Positions 35,396-44,155 are shown, counted from the stretch's first letter. The stretch: DNA of 64,000 bases from Cellulophaga sp. F20128 (GCF_023015805.1 NZ_JALKBA010000004.1:186001-250000), one strand, 5' to 3'. Notes: generated by a model not told the origin, from the letters alone. Numbers and translations are program-made.

Positions 35396-36988
35396 ATGAG
35401 AAGAGAATTTATTATTTATTCGACTGTAATAATTTTGGTGATATTTGGCATTACCATCTTTTGGCCCCCTATTTTATGGAGTTTCTTGCTAATAGGCCCT
35501 TTACTTATTATAGGGATAAAAGATCTTTATCAAAAAAAACATACAATCCGTAGAAACTTCCCACTAATTGGAAATTTTAGATACATCTTGGAGAGCATTA
35601 GACCTGAGATTAGCCAATATTTTATTGAAACAAATTTCAGTGGGGTACCCTTTACAAGACAATCGCGCTCCATAGTATATCAACGGGCAAAGAAAGAGCT
35701 TTCTACCTTGCCTTTTGGAACTCAGTTAAACGTTTATGAGGTTGGATATGAATGGGTCAACCATTCCCTGAGTTCTGTTAGCGTAGCCCCTAAAAGTTTG
35801 CGTGTAACCATAGGAGGTCCAGACTGTAAGCAACCTTATGATTCTAGTATTTTAAATATTGCAGCCATGAGTTATGGATCTTTGAGTAAAAATGCAGTAA
35901 TGGCCTTAAACAAAGGCGCAAAAATGGGAGGCTTTGCTCATAATACAGGGGAAGGCGGATTAACAAAATACCATTTGGAATACGAAGGAGACATTATTTG
36001 GCAGATAGGTACAGGATATTTTGGTGCCCGTACCCTTGAAGGTAATTTTGACGAGGTTTTGTTTTCGCAAAAGGCGAAGCATACGAATGTAAAAATGATT
36101 GAAATTAAACTTTCTCAAGGAGCCAAACCTGGTCATGGAGGAATATTACCAGGACAGAAAGTAACGGCAGAAATTGCTGAAATTAGGAACGTTCCAATAG
36201 GTAAGACAGTAGCTTCCCCTCCTGGACACTCTGCTTTTCAAACTCCCTTGGAAATGATGCATTACATAAAAAAATTGCGCGATTTATCAGGAGGTAAACC
36301 CATTGGAATAAAGTTGTGTATAGGAAAACGTAGAGAATTTATTTCAATTTGTAAGGCAATGGTTGAAACCAATATTATGCCAGATTATATCGCTATTGAT
36401 GGTACAGAAGGTGGTACTGGTGCGGCTCCTATAGAGTATTCAGACAGTGTTGGTACTCCCTTGGTAGAAGCTCTTATTTTTGCTCATAATGCTTTGGTTG
36501 GATACGATTTACGCGATAAGATAAAAATAATTTGTAGCGGTAAAATTATTACAGCTTTTGATGTTATTAAGAATATATCTATAGGTGCAGACCTGTGTTA
36601 TTCTGCAAGAGGAATGATGTTGGCCATTGGGTGTATACAAGCCCTACGTTGTAATTCAAACGACTGTCCAACAGGTGTTGCTACTCAAGATCCTAAATTA
36701 GTAAAAGGCCTAGATGTTGATCATAAGGCAAAAAGAACAGCCTCTTACCATGAGGAAACGATGTATAGTGTAGCGGAAATGATTGGGTCTATGGGCTTAC
36801 ATTCTACACGACAATTAAGACCTTGGCATAGAATGCGTAGAACAGATTTTACTGTCATAAAGCATTACGGAGAAATTTATCCAGCACTTAAACCAGGGGA
36901 CCTTCTTAGAGAAAAATTACCAAAGAACTGGGAACGAGCTGTAGTTGCCGCTTCTTCCAAAACATTTGAGCATGTATTAACCAAATAG
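35396..36988 (+). CDS. FMN-binding glutamate-synthase-family protein, membrane-anchored
   Basis: A 530-residue protein with two N-terminal helices (about 5-40) and a glutamate-synthase-type TIM barrel. Family motifs: AMSYGSLSKNAVMALNKGAKMGG, NTGEGGLTKYH, QGAKPGHGGILPG, IDGTEGGTGAAP (FMN phosphate site) and the cysteine motif CNSNDCPTGVATQ typical of the 3Fe-4S region. It lacks the amidotransferase domain of true GOGAT, so ammonia-dependent glutamate synthesis is not assured; membrane-bound members have unknown substrates. Single gene. Confidence 0.9.
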   Translation: MRREFIIYSTVIILVIFGITIFWPPILWSFLLIGPLLIIGIKDLYQKKHTIRRNFPLIGNFRYILESIRPEISQYFIETNFSGVPFTRQSRSIVYQRAKKELSTLPFGTQLNVYEVGYEWVNHSLSSVSVAPKSLRVTIGGPDCKQPYDSSILNIAAMSYGSLSKNAVMALNKGAKMGGFAHNTGEGGLTKYHLEYEGDIIWQIGTGYFGARTLEGNFDEVLFSQKAKHTNVKMIEIKLSQGAKPGHGGILPGQKVTAEIAEIRNVPIGKTVASPPGHSAFQTPLEMMHYIKKLRDLSGGKPIGIKLCIGKRREFISICKAMVETNIMPDYIAIDGTEGGTGAAPIEYSDSVGTPLVEALIFAHNALVGYDLRDKIKIICSGKIITAFDVIKNISIGADLCYSARGMMLAIGCIQALRCNSNDCPTGVATQDPKLVKGLDVDHKAKRTASYHEETMYSVAEMIGSMGLHSTRQLRPWHRMRRTDFTVIKHYGEIYPALKPGDLLREKLPKNWERAVVAASSKTFEHVLTK

Positions 36989-37025
36989 TTGAGTCCTTAA
37001 ACAAGGGAATTTTTTTAAGATAGTT

Positions 37026-37712
37026 TTAGCTTTCAAACAATTCTCGTTTAACCAAATCATAATAACTATCGCTTACAGGTATGGTAATAGTTGTAAGTAT
37101 CAAGTCTCTTCCTTTTAGACCAGTGACTTTAGCCTTATTTACAATAAAAGACCTATGAACACGCATAAATTGTGAAGAATCTAAAGATTTTTCGAGAGAC
37201 TTTAATGTTTGATGACTCATTATTTTTTTATCGGTAGTATGGAATAGTACATATTCACTATCACTTTCAATATGTGTAATATCTTCCAAGAGTAATTTGT
37301 GTAAATCATAACCCGATTTAACCGTTATAGTCCCTTCCTTGGAAGGGGAAACTACCGTACCGCTATGTGCCTTTACTTTAGCTACTGCTTGCAAAAAACG
37401 TTCAAAAGTTATTGGTTTTACCAAATAATCTAATGCGTTAAGCTCGTAGCCTTGCAAGGCATATTCAGAATAAGCTGTTGTAAATATTATTTTAGTTGCA
37501 GCTGGAATTATTTTTGCAAATTCAGTACCCTTTAAATCGGGCATTTGAATGTCTAAAAAAACCACGTCAATAGGCTCAGATTCCAGTGTAGAAATAGCAT
37601 CCAACGGATTGTCAAATGACGCGACCAATTCTAAATAATCTAATTTATCCACATAGGTTTTAAGCAATACCCTTGCCAACTCTTCGTCGTCTATAATAAT
37701 ACATTTAGCCAT
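37026..37712 (-). CDS. LytTR-type response regulator
   Basis: A 228-residue two-component regulator. Receiver domain (1-115) with IIDDEE, phospho-acceptor in VDVVFLDIQMPDLKG, TTAYS and YLVKPI; LytTR DNA-binding domain (125-228) with MRVHRSFIVNKAKV. It overlaps the kinase gene by 8 bp. LytTR proteins bind pairs of direct repeats about 21 bp apart, and such pairs occur ahead of the EF-hand/YHYH and CotH units nearby. Confidence 0.95.
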   Translation of the reverse strand: MAKCIIIDDEELARVLLKTYVDKLDYLELVASFDNPLDAISTLESEPIDVVFLDIQMPDLKGTEFAKIIPAATKIIFTTAYSEYALQGYELNALDYLVKPITFERFLQAVAKVKAHSGTVVSPSKEGTITVKSGYDLHKLLLEDITHIESDSEYVLFHTTDKKIMSHQTLKSLEKSLDSSQFMRVHRSFIVNKAKVTGLKGRDLILTTITIPVSDSYYDLVKRELFES

Positions 37713-38781
37713 TTATATTCAGTTTTAAATCGATTTTAAAAACAGTAGCTTCCGCTTCAACTGCCAATGAATGCGAATGAGGATAAATAATCTGCAATCT
37801 CTTTTTTACGTTTTCTAAACCAATACCGCCAACGCTATCTTTTGACACTGCAGTTGCTGCAATACTGTTTGTTAGACTAAAGGTAATTAAACCTTCAGTT
37901 TCTGTCAATTCCAAGTTGATAAAAGTATCCTTTATTCGTTCAATATTGCTATGTTTCAAGGCATTTTCTACAAATGGGATAAGGATCATGGGAGCTATTT
38001 TAGCTTGTGGATTTGTAACCTTATATATGGTATTTATGGGATATGCAGTACTGCTTTTTAATGAAAATAATTTGATGTAGTTCTCAATATAATCTATTTC
38101 TTTTTGTAATGGGACAAAAGGCAATTCGCACTCATACAAGACATAGCGTAACATGTTAGATAAATTACTAATACTTTCCTGTGTCTTGTTAGAATCTATC
38201 ACAGATAAGGCATAAATATTATTTAAAGAGTTAAAAAGGAAATGTGGATTAATCTGTGATTTTAGGAGCTTAAGTTCTGTTTGTAAATTTTCATTTTTAC
38301 TAAGGATAACCTCTTCTTCTTTTTTTCGGGCAAACAATAATATTTCAATTACAATGGCCAAGCTATAGGAAGTAACCAATAATAAAACCATTGTGAATTC
38401 ATGAGAAGGTGGCTTTCTGGTTTGTTTTTGTTCAAGGCTATTACGATTAGCATCCATTCTTGGGGGTGTCATAGAAGAGGGAGGCATCCTGTTCTGTGGG
38501 AAATCATTTAATGGAATTGGATGCTGGGGTGACTTAATCGCTAAAAAAGAAAATGCTATTACTATAAGTATGGAAAAGGATACAAAGATTGTGTACTTCT
38601 TTGAAAACAAAAATTTAGGAACAGCATAAAAAATTAAGGAGCCTACCAGTAGAATTTGCGCAATAAATACAAATACATTGTTGCTTATAAAATTACTATC
38701 CCATTGCTGTTGAGACCAAAGAATTAACCATATAACCAGCCAAAATAGAATCTGTAAAATAAAACGTTTTGTTGCTTTCAT
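37705..38781 (-). CDS. LytS/YehU-type sensor histidine kinase
   Basis: A 358-residue membrane kinase. Four helices: three in the first 85 residues, then a loop of about 40 residues rich in Pro, Met and Arg (NRMPPSSMTPPRMDANRNS), then the fourth. The kinase domain has KSQINPHFLFNSLNNIYAL (phospho-His) and the ATP-binding VENALKHSN and GGIGLENVKKRL. It is first in the two-gene operon with the LytTR regulator and divergent from the EF-hand/YHYH operon. The signal is unknown; the Met-rich outer loop could bind a soft metal. Confidence 0.93.
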   Translation of the reverse strand: MKATKRFILQILFWLVIWLILWSQQQWDSNFISNNVFVFIAQILLVGSLIFYAVPKFLFSKKYTIFVSFSILIVIAFSFLAIKSPQHPIPLNDFPQNRMPPSSMTPPRMDANRNSLEQKQTRKPPSHEFTMVLLLVTSYSLAIVIEILLFARKKEEEVILSKNENLQTELKLLKSQINPHFLFNSLNNIYALSVIDSNKTQESISNLSNMLRYVLYECELPFVPLQKEIDYIENYIKLFSLKSSTAYPINTIYKVTNPQAKIAPMILIPFVENALKHSNIERIKDTFINLELTETEGLITFSLTNSIAATAVSKDSVGGIGLENVKKRLQIIYPHSHSLAVEAEATVFKIDLKLNING

Positions 38782-38872
38782 ACTACAAATAAAGCGAAAT
38801 AAAAATCAATTAAATTGTAAAACCAATGGTATTTAATTAGGCTAAAGAACTGTCCAACCGCTTACAAACTGC

Positions 38873-38939
38873 ATTCACTGAAAAGTTGCTGGCACTCACA
38901 GAAAACGCAATTACTGTATTCATCTAAACTGCATCTTTG
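38873..38939 (+). promoter_or_regulatory. LytTR-type direct repeats and promoter of the EF-hand/YHYH operon
   Basis: TTCACTGAAA (38874-38883) and CTCACAGAAA (38895-38904) are direct repeats exactly 21 bp apart; the -7-like CATCTTTG is at 38932-38939, 37 bp from the start of the second repeat. The CotH promoter has the same parts with the same spacings. There is no good -33 element, as expected for an activator-dependent promoter. Confidence 0.7.
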
Positions 38940-38967
38940 ACCTGTATAATCTTTAAAAAATATAAAA

Positions 38968-39249
38968 ATGAAAAATGCAATAGTTAGAAAAGGAGTATTG
39001 GTAGCCGTTATGGTAACATTTGAAGTTATGGGAGTTAATGCCCAAGAAAAACCTAAGCAACGACCTACAATTGATGAATTATTTAAACAGATGGATACCA
39101 ATGAAGATGGAAAGCTCTCCAAAAAAGAAATTAAAGGTCCAATAAAAGATGATTTTTCCAAAATAGACACGGATAAAGACGGGTTTATTACAAAAAAAGA
39201 AATGGAAAAAGCACCCAAGCCCGATGGAAAAAGACCTCCAAAAAAATAA
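38968..39249 (+). CDS. Small secreted EF-hand protein, first copy
   Basis: A 93-residue exported protein. A signal peptide (MKNAIVRKGVLVAVMVTFEVM..., cut about residue 26 after VNA) precedes two calcium-binding EF-hand loops: DTNEDGKLSKKE and DTDKDGFITKKE. The C-terminus is Lys/Pro-rich. It is the first gene of the operon under the proposed LytTR promoter; a related gene at 41374 closes the operon. The partner or target is unknown. Confidence 0.9.
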   Translation: MKNAIVRKGVLVAVMVTFEVMGVNAQEKPKQRPTIDELFKQMDTNEDGKLSKKEIKGPIKDDFSKIDTDKDGFITKKEMEKAPKPDGKRPPKK

Positions 39250-39279
39250 TGAATAACATACAATTACTGAATTCACAAC

Positions 39280-40038
39280 ATGATGAAAACAAATAAATAT
39301 AGAATAGGAATAGTGAGCACGATAGTTTTTAGCATCGTTGCTTTTGCTGCCTGTAGTAGTGATGCCAATGATGATGTAGACGAATTGACAACCGGAGAAC
39401 TGCATGCAGCATTTGCAGCATTTGATACCGATGAAACTTCAATTTACCTAAGTGGCAGTAATGTTGTCATTGAAGCTACTGGTAATCCAAACCATACCTC
39501 TGTATATTGGGGTGAAGGGCATAGTTTGTATATAGAAGAACCCGAAGTGGCCTTAACACCGAGTATTATTCCTAATTATCAGGGAATAGCGACTTTAACA
39601 GTTTCTCAAAATCCTCAATTGGCAAGTTCCTCAACAGCAACGCAATTGGGAGCTATTGGAATTGCAGTAAGTGGAGCGGCAATTTTTAACGATCAAGAAG
39701 GTAATGGGGCATTAGATCAGGCAGCGGCTAGTTTAGATTATACTGGGGGGCACATTGGTCCACATGAATACCACTACCATTTGGAGCCAAAGGCTTGGAC
39801 AAATGATGATGAAAAGCTGGTTGGAATTTTAGCCGATGGATTTTTCATTTATGGCAGAAAATGCAATGCAACAGCAACGTATCCAACAGATTTGGATGCC
39901 TCTGGAGGTCATACAAGTACAACACAACATACAACGGAAGCAGAATATCATTACCATATAGAAAATGAATTATATCTCAATCAATACTATATTATTTTTC
40001 CAGGGAATTACCAGGGTACGCCAAGTTCTATTAACTAA
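39280..40038 (+). CDS. YHYH domain lipoprotein
   Basis: A 252-residue exported lipoprotein (signal ending AFAACSSD, Cys26) with the YHYH domain: GGHIGPHEYHYHLEP and AEYHYHIENE, two His-rich motifs spaced around GILADGFFIYGRKC. The family is of unknown function; the clustered His residues suggest metal binding. It follows the EF-hand gene by 30 bp, and its 3' end overlaps the next gene by 74 bp. Context with a SCO copper-chaperone-like gene makes copper a reasonable guess, which is inference. Confidence 0.9.
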   Translation: MMKTNKYRIGIVSTIVFSIVAFAACSSDANDDVDELTTGELHAAFAAFDTDETSIYLSGSNVVIEATGNPNHTSVYWGEGHSLYIEEPEVALTPSIIPNYQGIATLTVSQNPQLASSSTATQLGAIGIAVSGAAIFNDQEGNGALDQAAASLDYTGGHIGPHEYHYHLEPKAWTNDDEKLVGILADGFFIYGRKCNATATYPTDLDASGGHTSTTQHTTEAEYHYHIENELYLNQYYIIFPGNYQGTPSSIN

Positions 40039-40609
40039 ATTTATTTTAGGTGTTGGCGTAATGGTATTAACTGGCTGTACTACTAAAGTTGCTAATTCTA
40101 AAGAGATTAGCAACTTAAAAGTAGCAGCTACGGAATTACGCTTACAACCTCTTGAAGGGAAGTGGTACTATAAGCAAACTCCATTTAATGGATATGCAGT
40201 CAGTTATCATCCAAATGGAACCCTAGCAAAACAAATTGGGTATTACAACGGAAAAAAGCAAGGCACTACCAAATATTGGTATGAAGATGGTACGCTTTTA
40301 AGGACTTCTAAATATGTAGAAAATCAGTTAGACGGCACCCTTACGAGCTGGTGGCCCAACGGCACTAAAAGTGAAACATCGTTCTATAAAAAAGGTGTGC
40401 GTCAAGGGGAGCAACAAAAATGGTATGCCAGTGGACAACTTGCTCGTAAAACACAATTTGCGAATGGGAAAGAAAATGGGCTACAACAAGCATGGTTAGA
40501 AAACGGAAGCTTGTATGTGAATTACGAAGCTAAAAATGGTCGTTTTTTTGGATTGAAAAGATCAAATTTATGTTATAAATTAAAAGATGAAAAAGTACAG
40601 TACAATTAA
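39965..40609 (+). CDS. YwqK/MORN-repeat lipoprotein
   Basis: A 214-residue protein with five or so MORN-like repeats (GYYNGKKQGTTKYWYEDGTL, QLDGTLTSWWPNGT, KGVRQGEQQKWYASGQ, GKENGLQQAWLENG), the fold of YwqK-type proteins sometimes labelled antitoxins. A helix ending VMVLTGC (Cys38) gives a lipoprotein site, so an exported role is likelier than a toxin-antitoxin one. The start at 39965 lies 74 bp inside the YHYH gene; no better start exists nearer the signal helix. It overlaps the SCO gene by 23 bp, indicating tight coupling. Confidence 0.82.
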   Translation: MNYISINTILFFQGITRVRQVLLTKFILGVGVMVLTGCTTKVANSKEISNLKVAATELRLQPLEGKWYYKQTPFNGYAVSYHPNGTLAKQIGYYNGKKQGTTKYWYEDGTLLRTSKYVENQLDGTLTSWWPNGTKSETSFYKKGVRQGEQQKWYASGQLARKTQFANGKENGLQQAWLENGSLYVNYEAKNGRFFGLKRSNLCYKLKDEKVQYN

Positions 40610-41255
40610 AATAGTAGCAATTTTTTTTCTAGTTATCCTCGCAATGGGATGCAAAAAAAATGCAGAAAAAACAAGTAGAGTAGACGCCCTTCCGTATTAT
40701 AAGGACGCCAGTTTTACTCCAGAATGGTTCACAGCTGATGATCAAGCATTAGCTAATTTTCATAAAATACCTGGTTTTAAACTTTTGAGTCAGAATGGCG
40801 CAATCATATCAGATAAAACTTTTGAAGATAAAATTTATGTGACCGATTTCTTCTTTACAACCTGTCCAGGAATCTGTCCTAAAATGACCTCAAATATGGC
40901 TGTGTTACAAGAAGCCTTTAAAGCAGATGATACCGTGCTACTATTGTCGCATTCCGTAACACCTGAAATAGATTCAGTAGCTGTATTAAAAAAGTATGCT
41001 GAAGAAAAAGGGGTTGATGCCAGCAAATGGTATTTAGCGACCGGAGATAGAAGTGAAATTTACAGTTTAGGTCGCGAATCTTATTTTGTGGAAGAGGATT
41101 TAGGGGAAATAAAAACAGAAGATGATTTTCTCCATACCGAAAATTTTGTGCTCATCGATAAAAACAAACATATCCGAGGTATTTACAACGGGCTAAATAA
41201 AGCGGCTATACAACAACTTATAACGGATATTAAAACTTTACAAAAAGAAGGATAA
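40587..41255 (+). CDS. SCO1/SenC-family thioredoxin-fold lipoprotein
   Basis: A 222-residue exported protein. Lipoprotein signal ending VILAMGC (Cys19), then a thioredoxin fold with the copper/redox motif TTCPGICPKMTSNMAVLQ (CxxxC) and a His in DDFLHTENFVLIDK as the third copper ligand. SCO proteins deliver copper to the CuA site of cytochrome oxidase or act in thiol redox control. No oxidase subunit II gene is adjacent here. It lies in the EF-hand/YHYH operon, 23 bp overlapping the MORN-like gene. Confidence 0.93.
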   Translation: MKKYSTIKIVAIFFLVILAMGCKKNAEKTSRVDALPYYKDASFTPEWFTADDQALANFHKIPGFKLLSQNGAIISDKTFEDKIYVTDFFFTTCPGICPKMTSNMAVLQEAFKADDTVLLLSHSVTPEIDSVAVLKKYAEEKGVDASKWYLATGDRSEIYSLGRESYFVEEDLGEIKTEDDFLHTENFVLIDKNKHIRGIYNGLNKAAIQQLITDIKTLQKEG

Positions 41256-41373
41256 TTTTTTAGCATTGGGATTAAACTATTTTAAACTTTTGAAGTCTTA
41301 TAAATGTAGAATATTTTAACAGGATCTTTAAGTTATTCTCAAACGGTAATTATTAAACAAATAAAATAAAATT

Positions 41374-41685
41374 ATGAAAGCACAAAAAATTAAAGGATTA
41401 GCATTGGCTGTAGTTTGTTTGTTAGCAGTAGGAAGCGTTACTGCGCAAGAGGAACAAAAAAAAGAACGTCCAACCTTAGAAGAAATGGTTGCAAAGCTTG
41501 ATAAAAATGAAGATAAAAAATTAAGCAAAGAAGAACTAAAAGGATCTCGAATGGAAAAAAGATTCACAGAAAATTGGGCTGCAATAGATACGGATAAAGA
41601 TGCAAATTTAAGTCTTGAAGAAATTAAGGCCTACCAAAAGAAAAATAGAGGCAAAGGTAAAGGCGGTAAGAAAGAAAAGAAATAA
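41374..41685 (+). CDS. Small secreted EF-hand protein, second copy
   Basis: A 103-residue exported protein: signal peptide cut near residue 24 (SVTAQ), then two EF-hand loops, DKNEDKKLSKEE and DTDKDANLSLEE, and a tail of Lys and Gly. It shares layout with the protein at 38968. It lies 118 bp after the SCO gene and before a terminator, so it probably ends the operon; a weak box GATCTTTA upstream could give extra transcription. Confidence 0.88.
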   Translation: MKAQKIKGLALAVVCLLAVGSVTAQEEQKKERPTLEEMVAKLDKNEDKKLSKEELKGSRMEKRFTENWAAIDTDKDANLSLEEIKAYQKKNRGKGKGGKKEKK

Positions 41686-41706
41686 GGCAACTTATTTTAG
41701 GAATAC

Positions 41707-41735
41707 AAAAGAGGCTAGCAATAGCCTCTTTTTTT
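41707..41735 (+). terminator. Terminator of the EF-hand/YHYH/SCO operon
   Basis: AAAAGAGGCTA / TAGCCTCTTTT arms around GCAA, then a T run. Confidence 0.88.
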
Positions 41736-41923
41736 GTTTTAGAAATTAGCCCTTATTTTTTAGTTTAAGAGGGTAAAACTACTTTTATTACTATACAAAA
41801 TAGTAAACCATAGGCTTAAATTTATGTTATTCCTCCATTTTTAAGCATTGTTACATCTTGGCCAAAGTCTTTAGGTTAAAAATATATTAATAGCTCCTTT
41901 TTTTATGTTGAATAGATCTATGA

Positions 41924-41990
41924 CTTCGCTGAAAGCAGCACCCAATTCACTGATTTTTTAAATTTGGCAATGTTCTTATGTGCATCTTTG
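41924..41990 (+). promoter_or_regulatory. LytTR-type direct repeats and promoter of the CotH gene
   Basis: TTCGCTGAAA (41925-41934) and TTCACTGATT (41946-41955) are 21 bp apart; CATCTTTG is at 41983-41990, 37 bp from the start of the second repeat. Every spacing equals that of the EF-hand promoter at 38873-38939, while the bases between the elements differ. Confidence 0.7.
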
Positions 41991-42024
41991 GATTATAATT
42001 TTAACCCTAAATAATAGATTAAAA

Positions 42025-43494
42025 ATGAAAAATATCAGAATACTAGTTGCACTTGCAATACCCGTATTATTTTTATTTTCTTGTTCAAAAGATGAAGCGA
42101 ATGCAACCGATGAAATCGTAGCAACAGAAGAGCAAGAGGTGTATGAAGAAACTTATGCCGATGCAGATTTTGAGGCAACAGATTGGACGGTATCTAGCCA
42201 TAGCAAAGATGGAGATCCCAATTTTGATGAAGTATTTGAAGATGCTGCCGTAAAGCGTTTAGATATTGTAATTACAGCCGCACGTTGGCAAAGTATGCTA
42301 GACGATATGACCGAAACATATGGTCAATTTGGTGGAAATACTGGAGGAAATGCTGGTGGAGGCCCACCTCCTGGAGGTAATGGTGGTGGAGCCGGTTTAA
42401 TTGAGTTCGAGGAAAACCCAATATTTGTTCCTGCACAAGTCTTTTATGAAGGAAATGAATGGTATAAGGTAGGTGTGCGCTTTAAAGGAAACTCAAGCTT
42501 GCAATCTAGTTGGTCTGGTGGTATTTTAAAACTCTCAATGAAACTGGATTTTGATGAATTTGAAGACTATTATCCTCAAATAAAAAACCAACGTTTTTAC
42601 GGCTTTAAAAAGTTGAGTCTTAAAAATAACTATTTAGACAAGTCTATGTTGCGAGAGAAAGTAGCAGCGGATGTTTTTAGAAATGCCGGTTTAGCAAGTT
42701 CACATACTGCTTTTTATACCGTATACGTAGATCATGGAGAAGGTCCTATATATTTTGGTGTATATACTTTGGTAGAAGAAGTTGATGATACGGTTATAGA
42801 TACGCAATTCTCTAGTGACAATGGTAATTTATATAAACCAGATGGTACTGGTGCTAGTTTTGCAGTAGGCACATTTTCTGAGGATGTTTTTGTAAAGAAA
42901 ACAAATGAAGATGAAGCCGATTTTACAGATATTCAAAGCTTGTTTGAGGTATTACATGCAGAAAATAGAACTTCAGACCCTGAAGCTTGGAGATCTAATC
43001 TAGAAGCAATTTTTGATACGGATACCTTTTTAAATTATTTGGCTGTAAACACAGTCATACAGAATTGGGATACCTATGGCAGAATGACCCATAATTATTT
43101 CTTGTATAACAGCCCTGATACGGAACAACTGACTTGGATTCCATGGGACAATAATGAAGCTTTGCAAGATGGTAATATGGAGGGTTCCCTTGCTTTAGAT
43201 TTCACTGATTTAAACACAACAGAATGGCCATTAATTGGATATTTATATCAGGACGCGACATATAAGGCGACCTATGATGCCTATGTGCAAAATACCATTG
43301 AAACTTCTTTTGAATCGAATAGCACACAAACTACCTATGCAACATACGCTAGCTTGTTAGAGCCTTATGCTACCACTGAAGTTTCTGGCTATACATTCTT
43401 GAATTCTAGTTCAGATTTTCAAGCAGCAGTAAGCGAATTAAACAATCACGCAACGGCACGAGCTGCGGCAGCAACAAATTATTTGCAAGATTAA
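42025..43494 (+). CDS. CotH kinase family lipoprotein
   Basis: A 489-residue exported protein. Lipoprotein signal ending FLFSCSKD (Cys18), an acidic linker, then the CotH domain: RLDIVITAARWQSMLDDM, GVRFKGNSSLQSSW, KFSLK-like FKKLSLKNNYLDKSMLREKVAADVF, FGVYTLVEEVDD and WIPWDNNEAL. A Gly/Pro-rich insert (GGNTGGNAGGGPPPGG) lies near residue 105. CotH proteins are atypical protein kinases that phosphorylate spore coat proteins in Bacillus; here the target is unknown, with the nearby exported EF-hand and YHYH proteins as candidates. The promoter fixes the start at 42025. Confidence 0.92.
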   Translation: MKNIRILVALAIPVLFLFSCSKDEANATDEIVATEEQEVYEETYADADFEATDWTVSSHSKDGDPNFDEVFEDAAVKRLDIVITAARWQSMLDDMTETYGQFGGNTGGNAGGGPPPGGNGGGAGLIEFEENPIFVPAQVFYEGNEWYKVGVRFKGNSSLQSSWSGGILKLSMKLDFDEFEDYYPQIKNQRFYGFKKLSLKNNYLDKSMLREKVAADVFRNAGLASSHTAFYTVYVDHGEGPIYFGVYTLVEEVDDTVIDTQFSSDNGNLYKPDGTGASFAVGTFSEDVFVKKTNEDEADFTDIQSLFEVLHAENRTSDPEAWRSNLEAIFDTDTFLNYLAVNTVIQNWDTYGRMTHNYFLYNSPDTEQLTWIPWDNNEALQDGNMEGSLALDFTDLNTTEWPLIGYLYQDATYKATYDAYVQNTIETSFESNSTQTTYATYASLLEPYATTEVSGYTFLNSSSDFQAAVSELNNHATARAAAATNYLQD

Positions 43495-43551
43495 ATGAAT
43501 GGGATTTAGGTCCACTTTATAAAGCGAACTACGGTAGTTTTACACACAAGT

Positions 43552-43585
43552 ACCCGGTTATTTTATCAAATAGCCGGGTTTTTTG
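43552..43585 (+). terminator. Terminator after the CotH gene
   Basis: ACCCGGTTAT pairs with ATAGCCGGGT (one G-T wobble) around an 8-nt loop, followed by a T run. Confidence 0.85.
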
Positions 43586-43773
43586 TTCTCCATTTTTAAA
43601 AATAGGGTAGGAATATTTCTTACATAAAATGGTCTGTGCTGCAATGGAGTAAATTAAAATTTGAAGCTTTAGCCTTAGTTACCTTTAATATCAATTTTAT
43701 AAGAAGCTTAGTATTACATTTTAAAAAATGTCTCATACCTTTATAGGCTTCTAATTCTAAAATTTATTACAAC

Positions 43774-44073
43774 ATGAAAAACACACCTTTAACTATTGTC
43801 GCTAAGATATTCGCAAAGGAAGAAAAAAGAGAACTTGTAAAATCGGAATTGCTAAAACTAATAGCAGCTACTAAGGTAGAAAAGGGCTGCATTGACTATG
43901 ATTTGCATCAGGACAATGAAGATCCAAATGTATTCTTGTTTTTTGAGAATTGGGAAAGCAGGGCCCTGTGGCAAGAACATATGAAAAACAGTCATATCGC
44001 TGCATTTCAAAAAGCAACCGAAGGAGCAGTAGCATCGGTAACCTTAAATGAAATGACTAAAATAGTGGATTAA
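43774..44073 (+). CDS. Antibiotic biosynthesis monooxygenase (ABM/YgiN-like) protein
   Basis: A 99-residue ferredoxin-fold protein: TIVAKIFAKEEKRELVKSELLK, GCIDYDLHQDNEDPNVFLFFENW and LWQEHMKNSHIAAF are ABM-domain hallmarks. YgiN-type members act on quinols; others degrade heme or have no known role. A box TACCTTTA (43736-43743) lies upstream. Single gene. Confidence 0.9.
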   Translation: MKNTPLTIVAKIFAKEEKRELVKSELLKLIAATKVEKGCIDYDLHQDNEDPNVFLFFENWESRALWQEHMKNSHIAAFQKATEGAVASVTLNEMTKIVD

Positions 44074-44155
44074 TAAAGGGTTTAATGTGCTTTGTTCTTA
44101 AGAAAGGATTCTTAAAACAATGTACTAAAATCCGAATTTCAATCCATTTCTATCT

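Larger units (their letters stand above)
41686..42024 (+). other. Intergenic region between the EF-hand and CotH genes
   Basis: 339 bp. It contains a terminator (41707-41735) at the left and the LytTR-type promoter (41924-41990) at the right. The 190 bp in between are AT-rich and show nothing further. Confidence 0.6.

Noticed and set aside
39965-40609. Toxin-antitoxin reading of the YwqK-like protein
   Set aside because: No toxin gene is adjacent, and the protein has a lipoprotein signal, so an exported MORN-repeat role is likelier.
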